From Fereydounia khargensis (Eukaryota > Basidiomycota > Ustilaginomycetes > Urocystidales > Fereydouniaceae), in contig JAOCZO010000029.1 of NCBI GenBank assembly GCA_026413255.1, positions 60,611-124,610 of the forward strand: a stretch of DNA of 64,000 bases. The letters run 5' to 3'. Of the stretch, positions 45,204-56,224 are shown piece after piece. Below the pieces are notes generated by a model. That model had not been told where the DNA came from. It saw only the letters and a list, made by a program, of their open reading frames with translations, and made no database searches. Positions within the stretch are counted from its first letter, which is position 1. Each line of letters begins with the position of its first letter. The position numbers and the translations under genes are program-made.

Positions 45204-47444
45204 ATGGCACAAGGTCCATCCTCTCCAGACATGCAGACCACTCAATCGTCTGTCTCGTCTCCTCCCAACAACGTAAACGACCACCATGTCGCTCCTCCTA
45301 CCCCTGACAAGCTCGCTCAGCCTGGCTCCAGCCGCTCTTCCACTCCCCTCGTTCCTGACTTGGACCAGCGCAGAGACACAGGCGGCTCCCAACATCAAGC
45401 CTTCCAACCCAACCAGCCTCACAGAGAAGTCTTTCTTCGCCTCCGCATCCACTCGATAGAGCGCGGCAAGAAAGACCTCGTCGTTCGCTTTGATGTCGTC
45501 GTAAGTCTGCTTGCCCTCTGTGCCCTCGCTCCTCGCTCTTCTTCAGTTCTGACTCTCTTCTCAGACAAACTTGCCGCACTTCCGCTCATCTTCCTACCCG
45601 TCCCTCTCTCGTTCCTATCGAGAACTCTGCCTCTACTCCCTCGCTTTGTCACTTTCAACCCCGGCAACTATCGTACCTGCCCTACCCTTGCCCTCCACCA
45701 CTGCCAGCGGAATTCAAGACACACGCATCTTGCGCCTGATGCTCTCCAGATGGTTCTCCCGCATCCTTGCCGAACCAGCTCTGCGAGACCACCCCGAAAC
45801 TCGCAACTTGATCGAGGCCGAATACTCGTATGCCCCCACTCCTCCTGGAGCTGGCAGCTCCAGCGCCGCACGCAAACGCTTTGCTAATGCCATGGCCAGT
45901 GCCGCTTCCGTCGCTTACGGAGGCGTCGATACCACCGGGGGCTTGCCCAACGGCGTCCTTGCCACTTCAGCCTCTGCAAGCTCCCGTGCTGCTGGTGGTG
46001 GCTTTAGCATCCTTGGCCTTGGGGGCGGAACTAAGGGCCTCGCCACTTCCCGCAGCGTCTATGATGACGATGAACAGCTCGTTGCCGCCCGTGCGGAGGT
46101 CACTCGCCTCGAAATGCAGTTTGCAGATGCCGCTGAGGCTTCAGAGAAGCTCGCACACTCCCGTAGAGGCAAGTACCCATCCCCTTTCTTACCCCGTATT
46201 CTTTGTGCTCACTCTGACTCCATCGGTCCGTTATCCTTCATTCTATAGCCTTCATGTCCTCCTTACTGGATCTGGGTGCCAAGTTCAACAATCTTGGTGC
46301 TGTAGAAGAAGTCAGACCGCCATCTACAAAGCTTGGCCTCCCCCACGCTTTAAAACGAACCGCACAAATGTGTCGTCTCATTGGAGATCTCCAAGATGCC
46401 CTGAGCAACACCGAGCTCCTTACGATCGGCGATGCTGTCGCCTACCAGTCTATCAACGCACGAGCAGCAAAGGAGGCTATGTTGGCACGAAATGCCCTCG
46501 TGGAGGAACATCACAACGCCCAGAAGGCCACTGTCAACAAGAAAAGGGAGGCCGAGCATCTCAAAACGCAAAGAAATCTTCGAGCGGATAAGGTAGATGA
46601 TGCTCTCGAGGAGCTCGAAGAGGTGAGTGTCTTCCCTCCATTGCCTGGCTGCTTTCCCTCGTCCCTTACTCACGCTCACGTGCATCTGGACTCTCGACCA
46701 CTGCCACCAACCGCCCAGGCAAAGCGCCATGAAGTCGCACTTGCTCAAAATCTCCGGAGGATCAGCGCTAATCTTCACGGAAGCTTACAGACACATAGCC
46801 GACATGCGCACCACGACCTACAACAAGCTCTGATCGAGCACGCACGAGGCAGTCTCATGTATCAAAAGCAAATACTCAAGGAGATGCGATCCCTCAAGCC
46901 AGAGCTACGAGCCAAGCCATGGAATGGACCAATCTCAGCATCTCGGCCACATTCAACCAGTCCGCCCAGGTCTCAATCCTCTGAATCTAACCCACATGCC
47001 ATTGCCACCTCGCACCCTGCGTCTCCGTCGAAAGATATGCAACGTGTGCGGTCACAGCCGGCAAACCCTACCGCAACCTCTTTTGCTTCGGCTGATCTTG
47101 AACGGACCCTTTCAGGGCCTTCGCATGTACCAAGTTCTCAAGGTCTCGCTCCTTCCTCTGCGGTCAATGCACCGTCGGCGCACAACTCGACGCCACAGAA
47201 CGCAACCTCTTGGATCCGCTCGGACTTTACAAGCGGAGCAGCCATGTCGCAATCTATCTCTGAGATGCCGCAGTCGTCCCCGGTCAAACCTGACCTGACT
47301 TCCATGACGCAGAGCATGTTTGTCAGCAACAATGCCGGTCCATTGACCTCGCGCTTTGGTACGCTCAACTCGGGCAGCACAGCGAGTGGACGAAGCAGGA
47401 TATCTGCCGCTGAGGCTGCTCGTAGCCTCGCCGGTAAATTCTAG
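45204..47444 (+). CDS. VPS17: Retromer sorting nexin VPS17 (PX-BAR protein)
   Basis: Four exons, 45204-45500, 45565-46168, 46249-46622 and 46719-47444, encode 666 residues from the ATG at 45204. The PX domain (about residues 73-180) includes VFLRLRIHSIERGKKDLVVR, FDVVTNLPHFRSSSYPSLSR and PALPLPSTTASG. The following BAR region (about 290-520) is a long helical stretch with AFMSSLLDLGAKFNNLGAVE and NALVEEHHNAQKATVNKKRE. The C-terminal 150 residues are Ser/Pro-rich. Vps17 pairs with Vps5 in the membrane-bending half of retromer for endosome-to-Golgi recycling. Intron 2 appears to begin with GCAAGT rather than GT; a GT alternative six bases upstream would delete two residues. Assignment rests on PX plus Vps5-type BAR and sequence recognition. 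Confidence 0.87.
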
Positions 47445-48262
47445 TGATACTGTACTAGATCACGTTGTACACAACGACTCTTATCGACTTTGAGATTCTG
47501 AGTATGAATGTGAATTGCTGCCGATTGGATCTCAACTCATGCCACAGTGTATTCTGCACACTGTTGATTCCACCACTACATCCCGAGTACCGAGTGATTT
47601 CCATTGACATCGCCTGGCAGTGGTCCGACTGGCGCTTGGATCCAATGACGTTCACTGGCAAGTATTCTAGAGGTGAAATTGATCACTCCAAACAGTCGAC
47701 TGAACCAAAGCGAGCTGCCACCGGCCTCTGAAATAGTAACAGCCGAGGATCTCGTTGATTTGGATCAGAATCCGGGCGAAAGGAAAGGTCCAACACGGCC
47801 CGATCCGGCAATCAGAACGATGTTGACAACACGACGCAGCGAAAGCGCTGCCACAATGAGGAAGCATTCCTGAATGAGCTGCTACTGGATAAGAGGATTC
47901 CTACCGATTCACAAGCCCTGTCAGAATGAAGGGCTTTTCCCGATCATCCCGTTATCTCTCCAAACTGCGCAGGCCTGAGCAGGTTGAACAGTTACAGTGA
48001 ACATTCAAACTCCTGTACGTACAGTACTGCTGTTATCCGTTGGGCCGCTGCCGCTGTACTGTACGTAACCCTGCTTGCGCTGCACTGCACTGCGACTCAA
48101 TTCTCTCACCCGCTCAAGCCAATTCCCTTCTCACGCCTTGCTCACTTTCTCTGTTTACACCCGTTGGACCGAACGGGCAGATATGCCCAAGTGAGGCTTG
48201 CCTGTTCACATTTATCATATCGGCTTGTCATCCAAAGCGCCGCATCCCACAACTACCGTCCG
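47445..48262. other. Intergenic region between convergent genes
   Basis: About 820 bases without a supported gene. It contains TACTGTAC-type copies at 47448-47455, 48014-48026 and 48054-48066. Confidence 0.5.
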
Positions 48263-49046
48263 TCACTTTGCTTGCTGAGATACGGAAGCAAGGTACTCGC
48301 GTTCCCTCTGGTCTAAGAAATCGGCAATTGTCGGTCCCTCGAATGCCGAGGCGGCATTCTCCTGCACCCACTTTGCCTCCGCCTCTGATCCTGGAGGGGG
48401 AAAGGGGAATCCGTTGTTACGAGCAAGGTCGGCCGCGGATTCTTCGATGTTGAACTGTGGAGGATCAGGGTTAGGGGGTTCAATTTGCCACCATTCCTGG
48501 AAAAAGGGATGGGAGATAACGCTTTGGCACGCACCTCAAGATCATACCCGCGATCCAGGGTCCAGGGATTGAAGCGCTGTGCCAGCCTCTCCGTCATACG
48601 ATTGCGCGCTTCGCGACCGTGGGCGGTGCGCGCCACGTGCTGAGAGAGGATGCGCACAAACGGACGCCCGCCACGCGATGCCTTGCGGGCGCTGTAGCTC
48701 TCATTTCCAATGTAGATTGAGTCTACTGGGAGCTCGTGGAAGAGGACAATAACGTAAAAAGCAGGCAGGCCGGCGGCTGTGCTGCGGTGTAGTTGGTGGG
48801 GAATAGGGAAGGGCGGGTCAGCAATTGAGATCAGGGCTCGGAAGGGAGGAAGGAAAAAAGGATATGACGTACTAGAGCGATGTGATTGAGGCAGCGAGAG
48901 CGGCTTTGTCCTCCGCGGTGTAGAGGCCTGGTTCGGTATAGATTCCTGTGGTGGCAGGGAGGGTTGAAGGGGAGGCAGGTAATCAGCGGATGAGAGCGGC
49001 GTGAGTACAGCGCAAAGAGGTGGACAGACTTACGGTGCAACGGCAT
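48263..49046 (-). CDS. Tautomerase_3 family protein (cis-CaaD-like, putative oxalocrotonate tautomerase)
   Basis: Four exons, 49034-49046, 48873-48945, 48535-48781 and 48263-48454, encode 174 residues. The start reads MPLHRIYTEPGLYTAEDKAA, leaving Pro as residue 1 after Met removal, the catalytic base of the tautomerase superfamily. Then LYTAAGLPAFYVIVLFHELP, DSIYIGNESY and the Arg-rich HGREARNRMTERLAQRFNPW follow, as in fungal cis-CaaD-like proteins. The first exon codes for only 13 nt. The acceptor of exon 3 was chosen (48781) because it alone keeps the conserved TAAGLPAFYV in frame. Family members catalyse tautomerisation, hydration or dehalogenation of small unsaturated acids; the substrate is unknown. 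It lies next to a reductase and an exporter gene. Confidence 0.85.
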
Positions 49047-50230
49047 CTTTGCTCACAAAAAGGCAAGGGAGGAGATCAGGCTGAAGGTGAATGAAGCAGA
49101 TCTGGATGGGACAAGTGGGGTTTGGGAAAGGAAGACGACTTTGTGTCAACTTTTGGCACGCGTTTGGAATGGAGTGGCTATTTAACGAGCTTTCCACTTA
49201 GTGGATGGATGGATCTGCGTTTGTGTATGTGTATGTGTCAGATTCTGGCTCACTGTTGTGGGGTAGATTAGAGTCGAGTACTCTCCCAGCATGTCAGGTT
49301 GCGCAGACGCGACAAGTTCGGCATTTTCTGGTTGCACAGAGATGCCACAGATAAGACCGAGCTTTGTCAGGTCTGTACGCAACGGGTAGTTTGGCTGCCT
49401 GCCTGCCTGCCCTGCAAGTGGACTGGAAATTCGCCCTCAAGCAACTTACCCCTTTCCCCTTAACTTATTGCCAATTTTCTCCGGATTTCTGGCACGATTC
49501 ATTTGCGCGCCGCGCCCATCTAATCTCAGCTCCTGGGCATGCAGGGTTGCTGGTGCTGCCAGCGGCAGTGCACAAGGCAAACGACACAGCAAAAAGGAAA
49601 TGCAGTATAGCAGTGATGCGCCCTCCTTTTCGTTCAATGCCGCGTCGCTCATGCTGGCTGGTACTCATCTTTTCCTTCTTCCTGTGCTGCGTTCTCTCTA
49701 ACTTCGGAGATTGCATTGTACCAACATAGTAACATAACGGAGCGGGTGGCGTGACGGATGGCGTTTCAGCACCTGGCAAACCAGATCAAAGCTAGATGTT
49801 ATGAGTCTCGGGTTGCCAACGGTAAACACTAAACAGCACGTACAAGTACTCCACAGCACATTACTGTATGTCCACTTTCTTGCACTTAAAACCGTCAGGT
49901 ACCGCGTGCATCCAGTTTCCGGTCACACCTCCACCAGACCCACCAGGCTTCCTTCGTAATCTTTGCCCGTGCCTGCCTTTATTTGCGTTCCCTAAACGCC
50001 GAAGACATAGACACCTCTCTCCTCTCCCGTTGCTGGCCAGACCTACAGTACGTTTGTGCTGGAGCCAACTTTGTATAAAATTCAAGGGCTTGACCACGAC
50101 TTCCTGTCTTTCCGTCTCACAGAACCGCACACACAAATACACCTCTCCAAGTAAACGTGGCAACGCCTCTCCATCTCCCTGTCTTGCTGTACGTTTGACA
50201 CCTGAGCCCCATCCCTACAACACTCCAAGC
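49047..50230. promoter_or_regulatory. Divergent intergenic region between the tautomerase and reductase genes
   Basis: About 1.2 kb, with a TGTGTATGTG run at about 49220-49237 and a degenerate GTAC motif cluster near 49840-49868. It is upstream of both divergent genes. No gene is supported. Confidence 0.45.
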
Positions 50231-51494
50231 ATGTCTGCGCAAAAGCTATATCTTGTAACAGGAGCCAATGGTGAGTCTCCTTCCTTCTCCCTCGCGAGAC
50301 CAACAAAAGAGAGCCGGGCACTCACACCACTTGCTTTTGCTCCACCTTGATTGCTCAACTGGGTAACACTCCTTGCATGCAGGCTACATTGCCTCGGCGC
50401 TGGTTAAGACGCTGGTTGACGATGGGGCGCACGTGCGTGCCACCGTGCGGCGTCCAGAGGCAGGCCAGTTGCTGCACGCGTCACTCTCAAGCTTGGCCAA
50501 GGGCAAGCTTGAGATTGCCATTGTCGAGGACATTACCGCTGCGGGCGCGTTCAAGACTCACCTTGATGGTGCGTGTGTCATATTGTTTGCTGATTTGGAC
50601 AGAGTGACTGACCCTGCTTTGTTTGCGCCTTGTCGTACTGCGACCCCCGTTCTCTGTATTGCAGGGATCACGCACGTCTTCCACATGGCTTCTCCCCTCC
50701 CCGGAGAGGGTAAGACGGATGCCAAGCGCGATTTTCTTGACCCCGCCATCAATGGAACGCTCTCGCTACTCCAAGATGCGCATGAGAGCGCCTCTGTGCA
50801 AAAGGTGGTCCTCACCTCTAGCATTGCCTCGATCCTCAACCCGGACCCAAACAGCCAGGACGAGACTCGATCCGAGGCGGACTGGAACCCCATCACCTAC
50901 GAAATGGCCATTGGCCTCGGAAACAAGCTAGCCGAGGCTTACGCCTCCAACACCGCAGAGGCGGGTACAATCATGCAGCTCTCAATGGCCATCTATGCCG
51001 CTTCCAAGAAGGTTGCCGAGGAGTCGGCCTGGAACTTTGTCAAGCAGCACAAGCCGCGCTTCCAGCTAGCGGCAGTCAACCCGGCATTTGTGGTTGGTCG
51101 GCCTTCGCTCCCGCTCGGGTTGACGGGTACCAACGGTATGCTGTGGCAGACGCTCGTTACGCGGCCGGTCCAGCCGGACAACAGGATGGCTGGCTATGTC
51201 GACCTGCGCGATACCGTGCTTGGCCATCTGCGCGCCATGGAGCGCGATGAGGCAAACGGAAGACGCTTCCTCCTGGTTGGCAGCCAGCCGTCCAGCATCG
51301 AGCTGATCCGTACCGCGTTAAGGCACCGTGCCGACCTCCCCTTTGGAGATGTTGACGGCGACGACGGAAGCGAAGACAGGTATACCGTATACAACACCAC
51401 TGCCGCGCAGGAGGTGCTTGGCATCCAATTCACGCAGACAGAGAAGCTCGTTGCCGACTTTGTCGACTGGGCAGTAGAGGTGCAGAAGCAGTAG
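50231..51494 (+). CDS. NAD(P)-dependent reductase of the dihydroflavonol-4-reductase/GRE2 type (SDR superfamily)
   Basis: Three exons, 50231-50270, 50383-50568 and 50665-51494, encode 351 residues. The nucleotide-binding start MSAQKLYLVTGANGYIASAL is assembled across the first splice and gives the extended-SDR TGxxGxxA pattern. RATVRRPEAG, GITHVFHMASP (second splice) and VLTSSIASIL follow. The catalytic pair is YAASK in MAIYAASKKVAEESAWNF. NPAFVVGRPSLP is the usual substrate-pocket strand. Such enzymes reduce ketones or aldehydes such as methylglyoxal or flavanonols. The substrate is unknown. It lies between the tautomerase and an MFS exporter gene, suggesting a small-molecule detoxification or metabolite neighbourhood, by inference. 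Confidence 0.88.
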
Positions 51495-53353
51495 GCTTGC
51501 CCAAGCAGGCAGATAGGGGGCGGTAGAGGGGCGGTTGTAGCCGTGCCGTGTCGTCCCATGCCCCTTCATAGGCAGTGGTCGGTGAGACGCTTAATCTTCA
51601 TTCTCTTCTCTTGCTGACGGATGCTTGGGAGAGGTGTAGAAGGTGGTTGAATTGAAATTTAAACCAATAGCATATTTCTGCAATCCACACACATTCATGT
51701 TTGTCTGCACAGTATGGAAAGGGATTGTTGCGACCCGGCGTGGATGAGGAAGGGAAAAGCAAGATTGAGCTTGTTGCAATTTGTTCACTAGGTAAGCTGG
51801 GCGAGATGAATGGGAAGACCTACTTTAAAACGGCGCAAGGAAGCACGCTGCCAGGGTCTGTGCCCTCTTTCTGCGGGGGAAGCGTACATTACGGTACAGT
51901 ACAGTACTGTACAGTATGTAAAGTAGGTGCAGATAGAGTCGCATCACGCCAATCAAGGCACCATACGGTACAGTCCCTCCTCAGACCGACCCTACAAAGC
52001 TTACAGGGGAGGGCTGTACACGTGTGCGCATGCATGCATACGGAGCAAGAGCTACTTTGCTGTATTGTACTGTAAGTATTATACAGTGCGTGCAATGCAG
52101 TACACACAGTATAGCACAGTGAAGCAGTACCCCCTTGGAAAACGGCCCCCCGGTTTGTGGCGTCGCGAGATCGGACAAGCTGGGCAAGGCATGAAGGCTT
52201 GTCAGCCGTCATTGTCCGAGCAGGGCAGGAGATGATGGCAGGCAGGGAGCAGCAACAGCCATCATCCAAGAGACCTACTGTATTGTACCAATCAAGAGGT
52301 GTCCAGAAGCCTTCTGGTGTGCTTCGGGAAACGGATGAACGAACGCTGTCATCCGAAACAGTCCGCACAGCCCAGTGACCAGCAAGTAAACAGAGAAAAT
52401 CCCACACCGCTTCCATCATTACCAAACAGGCCTCGCAGGTGAAATTGAAGCACGGCCGCATACTGTAGGGCACTCCCCATCAGACTCGATCTTTGAGTAG
52501 AGCGACTCGGCATTAAGTAGAACGAAAAGAGCTGAACTCCCTAGGACATACTGAAGTACTGTACCTGTTCCAGAGTAGTGGAAAGTCAGGTATCGTCTGG
52601 CAAAAAACTAGAAAGAGAAGGGATGTTTGGTGACTGCGACACTGATTGTAGGTGGACTCAAAGTGCGAATGCGGGTCCCAAAATCCTCGTGAGAGTCGGA
52701 AATATCTACGGTGCAGCACAGATACAGTACACGTCTGAGAATCGAAAGCACGCTGCCCAGGTTGGCAACACGCCTTCGGAAATTTGAAATGTCCGAATTT
52801 CCGTCTGCCAATGCGAATCTGCACGAGCTTCATTATGTTAAAAAATCAATATACTGTTGCATTCGGTACTGTACGGTATAGTGGAACGAGGTGAAGCGAG
52901 GCGGAGCACGATGTCGCAAGTGGGAGAGTAGCATTTTGCTGTACTTGGTGCACATAAAGTTACCTTGCCGCACAATTGAGGTCAATACAGAGAGCTTTCC
53001 AGAGTGGTTAGCTCAGCAGCTGATTGCACCGACCCGCTGTCCAGCAGAGCGGGCTTTAACAAGTTTTGTCCCTTGGCTTGCCTTCCGGAGAATTTTTATG
53101 ACCACTGCGCTAGCGGACCTTGCACACTGACTCTCGGATCTTCTCCTAATGTCATCATGGCCTTAGCCATGCCCTTGCACACCAGCACCCGTACGTGCAC
53201 ATTGGCCCTTGTTGGTTTTCCATAAAAACCAACCCGTCTTCTCCTGCAAAATTGGTGTCTACATCTCACCTCTTTTTTCGGTTGCCCTTCTGCTCCTGCG
53301 ACCTCACCCAGCCGCTTCCGCCTCACACCTCCAACCCCTTTCAACATTCTGCT
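51495..53353. other. Intergenic region dense in GTACAGTAC-type palindromes
   Basis: About 1.86 kb with no supported gene. Overlapping motif copies lie at 51894-51918 (the longest), near 52066-52074, 52556-52565, 52722-52730 and 52865-52878. Short ORFs carry no domain. It is the upstream region of the MFS gene. Confidence 0.55.
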
Positions 53354-55532
53354 ATGCATCTTGGCGATACAGCCTTGGGCCAGACCCTGCGGGTGCTGAG
53401 CCGCGGCAAGCTGTTTGGCCATCTTGAGACGAGCGACCGGTGGCCGCCCAGCTGGCTGGCGCGGATGTCCTCCTCGGACCTTTCTCACGACGCCTCACTA
53501 GACAAACTTCCCTCGACTTCAGCCACTCCTTCCTGGCTGACGTGGACTTTGCTGTGGGATAATGCGCTGCAAAAGGCGCGCAACTCACCCTCGAAGACCT
53601 CGTCACAGCCTAAGGACGGCGGTTTCCAGTCACCGCGCGTAGTGACCGACGATGAGGTGCCCCGCGATGCGCTGGTGAGCTGGTACGGCCCCGACGATCC
53701 GGCCAACCCGCAGAACTGGAGCACCGCCACAAAAATCTACGTCACCGGCGTCATCTGCTTGTACACGTTTACCGTCTATCTCGGCTCGGCCATCTACACC
53801 CCCTCGATCCCAGGCGTGATGGAGCAGTTTGGCGTGTCGTACGCCGCGGCTAGCCTTGGCTTGTCGCTGTTTGTGTTTGGTTGTAAGTACTTCGCATTTT
53901 CCTGTTGCAAAAAGGCAAAAAGGAATGCTACCCCGTTCCTGCGCTCTGCCTGGCATCTGCATCCGTGCTGAGCTTGGCGTCATTCCTGTTGCCCTCTCCC
54001 CTCCTCATCGTTCTCTGCAGACGGCGCCGGTGCGATGCTCTTTTCTCCGCTTTCAGAGATCCCTTCGCTGGGGCGCAACTGGATCTACATCATCACATTC
54101 ACCATGTACCTTGCCCTTACCATCGGCTCGGCAGTGGTGCCCACCTACGGCGGGCTGATCACGCTGCGGCTGTTGGCAGGCTTTGTCGGCTCACCCGCGC
54201 TGGCCACAGGTGGTGCGACGCTAGGAGACATGCTAGACATTGTCAAGTTCCCGTACGCCATTGCGCTCTGGGTCGCCGCCGCTAGCATGGGTCCGGCGCT
54301 GGGCCCGGTGATGGGCGGCTTTGCGGCGACCGCCAAGACGTGGCGCTGGCCCATGTGGATCCAGGTCTGGCTGGTGGGGCCTGTGCTGATTGTCATGATC
54401 CTAACCCTCCCCGAAACCAGCGCTGCCAACATCCTGGTCCGTCGTGCTCGTCGGCTGCGCAGGATTACTGGAAACAAAAACCTCCGCTCCGAGGGCGAGA
54501 TCGAACAGAAGAAGCTCTCGGTTCGCAAGATGATTGTCGAGACCCTGGTTCGCCCCATCCAGATCTCCGTCCTAGACCCGGGAACCGGTTTCATCAATGC
54601 CTACGTCTCGCTCGTGTACGGCATCTACTACGTGAGTTTTCGGACGCAGGCTGAGCGGGGGCGCTGTGTACCATCAGGGGATTATCGCATGCTGACCTTT
54701 AGCCCACCTGGCCCATTGCGCTTTTGTTTCTGCTACGCTTCCATCAGTCGTTCTTCGAGAGCTTCCCGCTGATCTATCCGGTAATCTACGGCTTCAGTCT
54801 CGGTACCATGGGCCTCGCGTTTGTCTCAGTGGTGGTCACGACAGTGCTGGGCGCGGCAGGCTACATGTACTACGTCTACCACTACGTCGAGCCGCGCATC
54901 CGCACCTCGGGTCTGCCCCCTCTCGAGTCGCGCCTGATCCCGGCGATCCCGGCAAGCGTCCTGATGCCGATCGGCCTTTTTATCTTTGCCTGGACCTCTC
55001 GCGAGTCAGTGCACTGGATGGCGGGCCTGGTCGGCATTGGTATTTACAGCATCGGCTTTTACGTGTTCTTGCAGTGTGTGCTGCTCTACATTCCTCTGAT
55101 GGTGCGTTTCGATGCCCCCTTTCGCTTTCCCTCTCCTTCTCTATTGCTCTCTGCCATCTCGTGGTCAGTCAGCGGGCTAACCTCAATACCACAAAATCGG
55201 ATGTCTTTCCTTCTTTGCCATCCCCCAACCCAACCGACGCACAGTACCCCAAGTATGCCGCCTCGCTGCTTGCCGCAAACGACTTCTGCCGCTCCTCGCT
55301 AGCAGCCGGTATGGTGATGGCCGGTCATCCATTGTTCAAGAACCTGGGCATCGGTGCAGGCGTCTCGCTGCTCGCGGGGCTGACGTGCGTCTGCGTGCCG
55401 CTCCTGCTCCTCCTCTACAAGTACGGGCCCGTTCTGCGCGCCAAGTCCAAGTTTACCGACGTGCCGCCTGGCATGCAGCACGAGGTGGTTGGTGGTGAGG
55501 AGCGACGCGCGGATGCGGTGGAGAAGGCATGA
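53354..55532 (+). CDS. MFS drug/polyamine:H+ antiporter (DHA1/TPO-like exporter)
   Basis: Four exons, 53354-53882, 54021-54631, 54748-55101 and 55245-55532, encode 593 residues. A soluble N-terminus of about 120 residues, ending in SWYGPDDPANPQNWSTATK (the DPxNPxNW motif of fungal DHA1 transporters), precedes about 12 membrane segments. Examples are IYVTGVICLYTFTVYLGSAI, SLGLSLFVFGYGAGAMLFSP and LLAGFVGSPALATGGATLGD. LSEIPSLGRNWIYI contains the loop 2-3 MFS motif. Splicing restores FVFG/YGAGAM and LVYGIYY/SFFESFPLIY. The family exports drugs, polyamines or metabolites from the plasma membrane or vacuole. A later Met (MSSSDLSHD) is an alternative start. The substrate is unknown; it follows the reductase on the same strand. 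Confidence 0.9.
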
Positions 55533-56120
55533 ACCAAGTCCGGCACCCCGGTTGGGAAGTCGCTCACCTTGAGCTGGTAGGGAACCCTGGGACCGCTCTC
55601 TTTTCACATTGGCCTACCTTGCTGCGAATCAGATTGAGCCCATCATCGGCACTTTGCCGCGTATATCGGCGGTGCTTGGCATTCCCAGAAGCTAGATACA
55701 GTGCAGGACATCTCCAGAGGCGCACAGGAAAGGCATGAACTGGAAAATTGTAGTGTCCCGCAACTCAGCATGACTACAGCCTATTTGGCACATAGAATTC
55801 AGAGAATGTATTAGTCACGGATTGCAGGGGTGATGGGAGAGCACCACGTTACCGTACAGAATACTCCCTTTTGCAGTTAGTTGAAGGGAGTGAAGCAAAC
55901 CGCTGCGTCAAAAATGACTAGCCGTTCAAGAGCGTATGGCTTGCATACTTCAACTCAGTTTGTCATGCTGGCTCCCAGCTGCGTCTCCGCGCACGAGGCC
56001 TCCAGCCAGGCCAGCCACGTTCCAATGCGACTAAAACTAACTGGCGTGTGGATCCGCGTCACTACTGAATAGGACAGTAGCTCCGACACGTCCCCGTCCC
56101 CAACGTTTCAAAAAAAAATG
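55533..56120. other. Intergenic region
   Basis: About 590 bases of gene-poor sequence between the MFS gene and the tRNA. No supported feature. Confidence 0.4.
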
Positions 56121-56224
56121 TGACAAGAGTGGGATTCGAACCCACGCCCGAAGATAGCAGGTACCCTCGAATGCTCGAGGTATCTTCCTTAATGCTACGC
56201 CTTAGACCACTCGGCCATCTTGCC
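56121..56224 (-). tRNA. tRNA-Leu (anticodon AAG), intron-containing
   Basis: On the minus strand the sequence folds as a class II tRNA of 104 nt including an intron. The acceptor stem is GGCAAGA paired with TCTTGTC (one G-U), with discriminator A at 56121. The D-arm is GGCCGAGTGGTCTAAGGC and the anticodon stem TAGCA/TGCTA. The anticodon AAG is at 56188-56190 (reads CUU Leu) and the T-arm is GTGGG TTCGAAT CCCAC. A 26-nt intron (56161-56186) follows position 37 and contains a CCTCGA/TCGAGG hairpin. The variable arm is short for Leu. It should be transcribed by Pol III with the internal A and B boxes. Confidence 0.9.

Noticed and set aside
53005-53070. tRNA-like stretch (GTGGTTAGCTCAGCAG)
   Set aside because: It resembles an A box but has no matching B box, acceptor pairing or T-arm.
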